Below are positions 42,216-46,911 of a stretch of DNA of 46,911 bases, piece by piece. The notes beneath the pieces are model-generated. The model was not told the DNA's origin. It searched no databases and saw only the letters and a program-made list of their open reading frames with translations. This stretch comes from Sharpea azabuensis DSM 18934. GTDB taxonomy: Bacteria > Bacillota_I > Bacilli_A > Erysipelotrichales > Coprobacillaceae. The stretch is taken from contig NZ_JNKU01000017.1 in assembly GCF_000702165.1 (NCBI RefSeq), positions 1 to 46,911 of the forward strand, given 5' to 3'. A program made the position numbers and the translations under genes. Numbering within the stretch: position 1 is the first letter of the stretch; the number at the start of each line of letters is the position of its first letter.

Positions 42216-42788
42216 ATGAAGTACAGATGTACAGTATGCGGTCATATCTATGACGAAGAAAAAGAAGGCGTAAAATTTGCTGATTTACCAGAAACTTGGA
42301 CTTGTCCAACATGTCATCAGCCTAAATCTAAATTCGTTCCTTTGGACGAAGAAAACAAGACTTGGGCTTGCGAACATGTTTTAGGTGTAGCAAAAGATGC
42401 TCCTGAAGATTTAAAGAATGACTTAAGAGCTTGCTTTGAAGGTGAATGCTCAGAAGTTGGTATGTATTTAGCTATGAGCCGTGTTGCTATTCGTGAAGGC
42501 TATCCTGAAATTGGTGCTTTCTATGAAAAAGCTGCATGGGAAGAAGCAGAACATGCTGCAAAGTTTGCTGAATTATTAGGTGAAGTATTAACTGATTCAA
42601 CTGAAGAAAACTTAAAGATGCGTGCTGAAGCTGAATATGGTGCTACTCAGGCTAGACAGGATATTGCTAGCAAAGCTAAGCAGTTAAACTTAGATGCTAT
42701 TCATGATACTGTTCATGAAATCGGTCGTGATGAAGCACGTCATGGTAAGGCATTCGAAGGTTTATTAAAGAGATACTTTGGTAAATAA
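42216..42788 (+). CDS. rbr: Reverse rubrerythrin
   Basis: A 190-aa peroxide-scavenging protein with the domain order reversed from classical rubrerythrin. The rubredoxin domain comes first (Cys5, Cys8, Cys30, Cys33), then a ferritin-like diiron four-helix bundle with EGECSE, AAWEEAEH and EIGRDEARHGKAFEG. It reduces hydrogen peroxide to water using electrons from rubredoxin-type donors, protecting anaerobes from oxygen exposure. GAAAGGATG precedes the ATG. Codon use is rich in highly expressed-type codons, as expected for an abundant protein. Confidence 0.95.
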   Translation: MKYRCTVCGHIYDEEKEGVKFADLPETWTCPTCHQPKSKFVPLDEENKTWACEHVLGVAKDAPEDLKNDLRACFEGECSEVGMYLAMSRVAIREGYPEIGAFYEKAAWEEAEHAAKFAELLGEVLTDSTEENLKMRAEAEYGATQARQDIASKAKQLNLDAIHDTVHEIGRDEARHGKAFEGLLKRYFGK

Positions 42789-42793
42789 AAGAC

Positions 42794-42820
42794 AGGTACC
42801 GGAATTCCGGTACCTTTATT
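42794..42820. terminator. Bidirectional palindromic terminator between rbr and bglA
   Basis: A 22-bp perfect palindrome from AGGTACCGG to CCGGTACCT (42794-42815), followed by a T-rich run on the plus strand and an A-rich run on the left. It can end both converging transcripts. Confidence 0.88.
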
Positions 42821-44201
42821 CGTTATTGCTAAGATTTTCTCCATTACTGCCAAATACCTGAGCAATCCAGTAGAAGGATTTCTTAGGAATTCTTCTTAGA
42901 TCTAACAGTTCGCTATCGGTACGATTGACATAAACAAAGCCATATCGTTTAGCCACTTCACAACTACTTGAAGGAATATCAATAGGTCCCCAGGTAATAT
43001 AGCCAAGACACTCTACTCCATCTTCAATGATGGCTTTTTTCATTTCTTCGATGTGTTCTTGATGATACTTGATTCGATAATCATCATGTATCTCTTCATT
43101 TTCATCAAGCGATTCCCTTGCTCCCATGCCATTTTCAAGAATAAAGATTGGCATATCATAGCGTTCATAGAGATCATTCATGACATAACGCAAACCTTTG
43201 GCATCCTTCTCCCAGCCCCATTCTGTGGCTTCGAGATGAGGATTTTTAATAACATGCTTTTCAACAATATCAGCAAATGGTGTTGTCATGTCAAATTCAC
43301 CTTCAGTTAGCGTATTGCTACGATAATAAGAGAAACATAAATAATCGCATGTATTCTTTAAAAGTTCTTCATCACCTTCTTCAAAGTGTGGGTACCAGCC
43401 ACGTTCTTTGAGATAATGCGTATAGTAGCTTGGATAGCTCCCTTTGGCATGGACATGTGTCACCCACATATTCATAAGATTGTTTGCTTTTTGTACAAAA
43501 AGATTGTTTTGTGGAGTTGTTGTTGCTGGATAGTAATTCGTGATTGTCGTCATGCCACCAAACTTTGCATCAGGTACAAGTTCTCTTAGAGCTTTAACTG
43601 CTTTACAATGAGCAATCATGACATTATGCGCAACCTGATAAAGAAATGCAGGTTCGCTTATCCCTTCAGGCACAACTTCAGCATTAGAATAAATAAGACG
43701 CATAGAATGTAAATTCTGTTCATTAAAACTCATCCAATGCTTAACACGATCGCCAAATCGTTCCATGCATACTCTTGCATATCGTTCAAACAAATCAACA
43801 ACATAACGTGATGCAAAGCCATTATATTCCTTAACAAGTTTATAAGGCATATCAAAATGAACTAAGGTAATCATTGGTGTAATGCCATTGGCAATCAGTT
43901 CATCAATCAGACGATTATAAAAAGCAACCCCTTCTTCATTCACATCATCATCACCATTAGGAATAATACGACTCCAGGCAATTGAAAAACGGTAAAAATT
44001 AAAATGCATTTGTTTCATTAATGCAATATCTTCTTTATAACGATGATATTCATCAATAGCAACTTTCCAATCAGCATGACCAGCCGGAGTTGGTCTGACA
44101 TCATAGATGGATAGACCCTTCCCTCCTTCATTCCAGGCCCCTTCAGTCTGAAATGATGAAACAGATCCACCCCAGTAAAAATTCTTTGGTAATTGTGACA
44201 T
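42816..44201 (-). CDS. bglA: GH1 6-phospho-beta-glucosidase
   Basis: A 461-aa cytoplasmic family 1 glycosidase. Acid/base Glu161 is in FNEQN, nucleophile Glu356 in LENGMG. The C-terminal KRYGFVYVNRT and PKKSFYW stretch is typical of enzymes that hydrolyse PTS-imported 6-phospho-beta-glucosides such as cellobiose-6P. Start: ATG at 44199-44201 after GGAGGAG. Divergent from an RpiR regulator and preceded by a cre site. No PTS permease gene is adjacent. Confidence 0.93.
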   Translation of the reverse strand: MSQLPKNFYWGGSVSSFQTEGAWNEGGKGLSIYDVRPTPAGHADWKVAIDEYHRYKEDIALMKQMHFNFYRFSIAWSRIIPNGDDDVNEEGVAFYNRLIDELIANGITPMITLVHFDMPYKLVKEYNGFASRYVVDLFERYARVCMERFGDRVKHWMSFNEQNLHSMRLIYSNAEVVPEGISEPAFLYQVAHNVMIAHCKAVKALRELVPDAKFGGMTTITNYYPATTTPQNNLFVQKANNLMNMWVTHVHAKGSYPSYYTHYLKERGWYPHFEEGDEELLKNTCDYLCFSYYRSNTLTEGEFDMTTPFADIVEKHVIKNPHLEATEWGWEKDAKGLRYVMNDLYERYDMPIFILENGMGARESLDENEEIHDDYRIKYHQEHIEEMKKAIIEDGVECLGYITWGPIDIPSSSCEVAKRYGFVYVNRTDSELLDLRRIPKKSFYWIAQVFGSNGENLSNNE

Positions 44202-44248
44202 AATCATTCTCCTCCAATACACGTTTATTTTAGACACCTTTCTTTTTT

Positions 44249-44277
44249 GATGTAAAGAAGATTACAAACGCTTTCAA
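44249..44277 (-). promoter_or_regulatory. bglA promoter overlapped by a cre-like site
   Basis: Minus-strand TTGAAA (44272-44277), 17 bp, TACATC (44249-44254). The cre-like sequence TGAAAGCGTTTGTA (complement of 44263-44276) overlaps the -35, which fits CcpA-type glucose repression. It matches the consensus TGWAANCGNTNWCA at 12 of 14 positions. Confidence 0.65.
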
Positions 44278-44314
44278 TTTTATTTCAACTTTTTTCATTA
44301 AAACCCTTATTTTT

Positions 44315-44338
44315 TGAAAATATTTTTCATGTTATAAT
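44315..44338 (+). promoter_or_regulatory. rpiR -10 element and candidate operator
   Basis: TATAAT at 44333-44338 serves the regulator gene. Just upstream is the palindrome TGAAAATATTTTTCA (44315-44329, arms TGAAAA/TTTTCA), in the position of an operator covering the -35 region. Confidence 0.6.
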
Positions 44339-44355
44339 AAGAATGGTGATATAAC

Positions 44356-45234
44356 ATGAACATTAGAACACAATTAGAACTAGAGGATCACTTTACCGAT
44401 AGTGAAAAGGAAATAGCGCGCTATATCCTCACAAATGGCAAAGATGTTGTCAAAGATTCTATTTCTACACTGGCCGAAAAGACATATACTTCACCCGCTA
44501 CGATTGTGCGTCTGACAAAGAAAATAGGTCTAGAAGGCTATAATGATTTTCGTATCCGTTATTCAGCTGAACTTGAAAAGCTTTCACTGTCAGATAATGA
44601 AATCGATGTTAATTTCCCTTTCACAAAAGAAAGCAGCTATGAAGAAATCATGAATAATTTAATTTTGCTTTCGCATCAGACTTTAGAACATACAAAATCC
44701 TTGCTTGATGAAAAAGTCTTACGAAAAGTCATTAAAATGATGAAAAAAGCTAGGATCATCGATCTTTATGGTACGGAGAACTCCTTGCTTGCTGCAGCTT
44801 TATTTCAAAATAAAATGACAAGAATAGGCAAGAATGTAGATATGCGTTCACTTGATGGTTCACAGACATTCTTAGCTTCAGCATCAGCTCCTGATCATCT
44901 TGCCATTGTCATTTCCTATAGCGGTGAAACAGAAAATGTTATTCGATGGGTGAAAATTCTCAAAAGCAAGCATACGCCTTTAATCGCTATTACAAGCTTA
45001 GGTGATAACCAGCTTTCACGTTATGCCGATATTATCATTTCCACTGATACAAGAGAAAAGCTCTTTCATAAGATTGCTCCTTTTTCTAGCATTCTTTCTA
45101 TTGAATATATTCTTTCAGTTATTTATTGCTGTTATTTTCAGGAAGACTATGACGGTCATCTAGATCATAAAATTAGTTTCGATAAGATGAGTGATAAACG
45201 ACCAGCCCATTTATTAAAAGATGAAAATGATTAA
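44356..45234 (+). CDS. MurR/RpiR-family transcription regulator
   Basis: A 292-aa regulator with an N-terminal HTH_6 domain (1-77; TLAEKTYTSPATIVRLTKKIGLEGYNDF split over two helices) and a C-terminal SIS sugar-phosphate-binding domain (about 125-260; VISYSGETENV). It probably senses a phosphorylated sugar and controls the divergent bglA. A weak ribosome binding site (GGTGAT) precedes the ATG. Ends at a hairpin terminator. Confidence 0.94.
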   Translation: MNIRTQLELEDHFTDSEKEIARYILTNGKDVVKDSISTLAEKTYTSPATIVRLTKKIGLEGYNDFRIRYSAELEKLSLSDNEIDVNFPFTKESSYEEIMNNLILLSHQTLEHTKSLLDEKVLRKVIKMMKKARIIDLYGTENSLLAAALFQNKMTRIGKNVDMRSLDGSQTFLASASAPDHLAIVISYSGETENVIRWVKILKSKHTPLIAITSLGDNQLSRYADIIISTDTREKLFHKIAPFSSILSIEYILSVIYCCYFQEDYDGHLDHKISFDKMSDKRPAHLLKDEND

Positions 45235-45235
45235 A

Positions 45236-45262
45236 AAAACGAGGAGTTCTTCCTCGTTTTCT
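45236..45262. terminator. Bidirectional terminator between the RpiR and AGCS genes
   Basis: A 10-bp stem AAAACGAGGA/TCCTCGTTTT (45236-45245 with 45251-45260), flanked by A and T runs. It overlaps the AGCS stop. Confidence 0.9.
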
Positions 45263-46664
45263 AATCCCAGCAATCCAGTCCTTCCAAATTAATACTCTTC
45301 GCTTTGAAAACCGGATGCTCAACATATTGTCGTTGTTGTTCATAATCTTTAAGCGCCTTAATGACTGTTGAACTTAATAAGAAACAAGCTGGTAAATTAA
45401 TTAAAGTCATAAGACCCATGGAAATATCTGCCAAAGCCCAGGCAGCATCCATTGGAATAATAGCACCTGCAAATATAACAAGCACGCAGATGAGATGAAT
45501 GAACTGCATTGTTTTTTTACCAGGCACTTTTTTCTTATTTAAGTAAGCCACAGCATTATCAATATAATAAAGATTACCAATTAATGTTGTGAAGGCAAAG
45601 AGAATCATGGCAGCCGTAATAAATATAGGGCCAAATTTCCCAAAGACTGTCGCAAGCGCATTCTGGACATATGGTGCTCCCGAAAGCTTGACTGAAGGTA
45701 AAATACCTGATGACAAGCACATGATTGCGGTTGCTGAGCAAAGCAATAATGTATCAATATAGACAGAAAGCATCTGAACTAGACCTTGCTTGACAGGATG
45801 TGTAACATCGGCTGAAGCACTTGCATTAGGTGCCGAGCCAACACCTGCTTCATTAGAATAAAGGCCACGCTTAATACCATAGATCATACAGCTGCCAGCC
45901 ATCCCTGAAAAAATAGCCTTAAAATTAAAGGCATCATGAATAACAAGCTTAACAACCGATGGAATAATTGATGCATGGGCAAACAATACAATCAGTGATG
46001 CAACCACATAGAGAATTCCCATCACCGGTACAACGATTTCCGTAATATGAACAATACGTTTACCGCCACCAAAAATAACAACGGCTACAAGAAGAGCTAA
46101 AATAGCACCAATAATATATGGTGTAATTTTAGCATCGTAGAAAGAATATTCGATAAAGGTTGATTGTAAGTTATAGCTGCAAAGCATATTGAAACCAACC
46201 CCATAAGTTAGAATCAAGAAAATGACAAATGCTCCCGCAAAAAACTTTGAATGAAGAGCCTGTTCAATATAATAAGCAGGGCCACCAAAGTATTCCCCTG
46301 TCTCTTTATTTTTCTTTTTATAAATCTGGGCTAAAGTACTCTCCATAAAGGCTGATGAAGCACCAAAGAAAGCTAATAGCCACATCCAGAATACCGCCCC
46401 AGGGCCACCTAAACAGATAGCTGTTGACACACCAACAATATTACCCGTTCCAACACGTGAAGCTGTTGAAACCATCAAAGCCTGGAATGATGAAACAGCA
46501 CGATCATCACTTGGCTTTTCAAAGATAATACGTAATGATTCTTTAAAATGACGAACCTGTACAAAACGAGTACGTAACGTAAAATATAATGCTGCAAAAC
46601 CTAGTACCACCAATAATACGGGATAATACATAATGCTATCAATATCTTTTAGAATTTCTAACAT
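45261..46664 (-). CDS. Sodium:alanine/glycine symporter (AGCS family)
   Basis: A 467-aa membrane transporter with about 10-11 helices. The AGCS signature GTGNIVGVSTAICLGGPG is present near residue 70, followed by MESTLAQIYK and GGPAYYIE. Imports alanine or glycine with sodium. Start: ATG at 46662-46664 after AAAGGAAG; the longer frame to 46793 extends into the IS end and is rejected. Has its own promoter. Confidence 0.95.
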   Translation of the reverse strand: MLEILKDIDSIMYYPVLLVVLGFAALYFTLRTRFVQVRHFKESLRIIFEKPSDDRAVSSFQALMVSTASRVGTGNIVGVSTAICLGGPGAVFWMWLLAFFGASSAFMESTLAQIYKKKNKETGEYFGGPAYYIEQALHSKFFAGAFVIFLILTYGVGFNMLCSYNLQSTFIEYSFYDAKITPYIIGAILALLVAVVIFGGGKRIVHITEIVVPVMGILYVVASLIVLFAHASIIPSVVKLVIHDAFNFKAIFSGMAGSCMIYGIKRGLYSNEAGVGSAPNASASADVTHPVKQGLVQMLSVYIDTLLLCSATAIMCLSSGILPSVKLSGAPYVQNALATVFGKFGPIFITAAMILFAFTTLIGNLYYIDNAVAYLNKKKVPGKKTMQFIHLICVLVIFAGAIIPMDAAWALADISMGLMTLINLPACFLLSSTVIKALKDYEQQRQYVEHPVFKAKSINLEGLDCWD

Positions 46665-46691
46665 AAAACACTTCCTTTCATTTATTTTTAC

Positions 46692-46721
46692 AGTATATCG
46701 AAATAATGAGAGGAATACCAA
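46692..46721 (-). promoter_or_regulatory. Promoter of the AGCS gene
   Basis: Minus-strand TTGGTA (46716-46721), 18-bp spacer, TATACT (46692-46697). Confidence 0.65.
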
Positions 46722-46775
46722 TGATTTTTTGGGTTTGCAGGATATGAAAAAAACTAAATAAAGACGCTTAGGGCA

Positions 46776-46911
46776 TTGTGAACTACCACCCACCTAAAGG
46801 TAGGTGGCTTCTAAGAACCTGACGGTTCTATTTAAGAAGTTTGATATTTAAGTTTCCACCTGACAAGTCAGGCAATCCTTATTCTTACAGGCGTGTCCAC
46901 TTCGCCTCTAC
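46776..46911 (-). mobile_element. End of an IS200/IS605 (TnpB-type) element, running off the right edge
   Basis: Four consecutive hairpins: CCACCCACC/GGTAGGTGG (46786-46807), AGAACC/GGTTCT (46814-46829), CCTGAC/GTCAGG (46859-46872) and AGGCG/CGCCT (46889-46907). Read on the minus strand they end in the GGTGGGTGGTAGTTCAC type sequence common at right ends of IS605-like elements. In such elements this region overlaps the 3' end of tnpB and encodes the omega (guide) RNA scaffold. The transposase and tnpB genes would lie outside the window. Confidence 0.75.

Noticed and set aside
1-46911. tRNA, rRNA or prophage regions
   Set aside because: Scanned by eye for tRNA-like cloverleaf/CCA ends, rRNA motifs and phage structural genes; nothing supportable was found.

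Overview
The window is AT-rich chromosomal DNA from a low-GC Gram-positive bacterium (Bacillota). Gene order and protein content point to an anaerobic, gut-type Erysipelotrichia/Coprobacillaceae-like organism (Catenibacterium/Kandleria relatives are plausible; the genus is my inference). The signs are a T-box in front of valS, AGGAGG-type ribosome binding sites, TTGACA/TATAAT promoters, cre-like sites, a reverse rubrerythrin, a PASTA kinase, and a compacted version of the Bacillus gmk-priA-rsmB-rlmN-prpC-prkC-rsgA-rpe-thiN block. No rRNA, tRNA, CRISPR array or prophage was recognised.

Layout. 1-340: 3' end of an ISL3-like transposase plus three copies of a 20-bp repeat. 338-3775 (minus): mreC-mreD, radC, a small double-glycine-leader peptide gene with its own promoter and terminator, and an unrecognised 320-aa protein. 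3834-7382 (minus): valS behind a DMP19-like membrane protein, both under a valine T-box. 7390-14500 (minus): lone PTS IIB, engB-lon, tig, a TPR-like protein, pfkA. 14497-25265 (minus): tcdA, then thiN-rpe-rsgA-prkC-prpC-rlmN-rsmB-priA, then gmk; most of these genes overlap or touch. 25339-27790 (plus): rqcH (NFACT) and pgeF, divergent from gmk. 27800-31914: a COG0523 GTPase lacking the usual CxCC, small helical proteins, NAD(P)HX repair (nnr) and a membrane protein. 31915-32454: a gene-poor stretch with a possible 29-aa ORF and two terminators. 32455-37008 (minus): lone prepilin peptidase; a tight cassette of membrane zinc-ribbon protein, DUF5685 protein and Cys-tailed J-domain protein; PDZ-less HtrA; murI. 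37053-40650: a Crp/Fnr regulator divergent from a short-chain dehydrogenase, then a phasin-like protein with a UbiB-type kinase. 40706-46730: GH13 amylase, reverse rubrerythrin, GH1 6-phospho-beta-glucosidase divergent from an RpiR regulator, AGCS transporter. 46776-46911: structured end of an IS200/IS605 (TnpB-type) element running off the right edge.

How it works together. Most genes are core housekeeping: cell-shape and wall functions (mreCD, murI, prkC/prpC), translation and ribosome assembly or quality control (valS, engB, rsgA, rlmN, rsmB, rqcH, tig), proteolysis (lon, htrA), and central carbon metabolism (pfkA, rpe). Sugar genes carry CcpA-like sites (pfkA, bglA), and bglA faces its likely RpiR regulator. 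The least explained parts are the zinc-ribbon/DUF5685/J-domain cassette, the double-glycine peptide beside radC, the phasin-like/UbiB pair, and the membrane protein placed between the valine T-box and valS. Both window edges are insertion-sequence ends.
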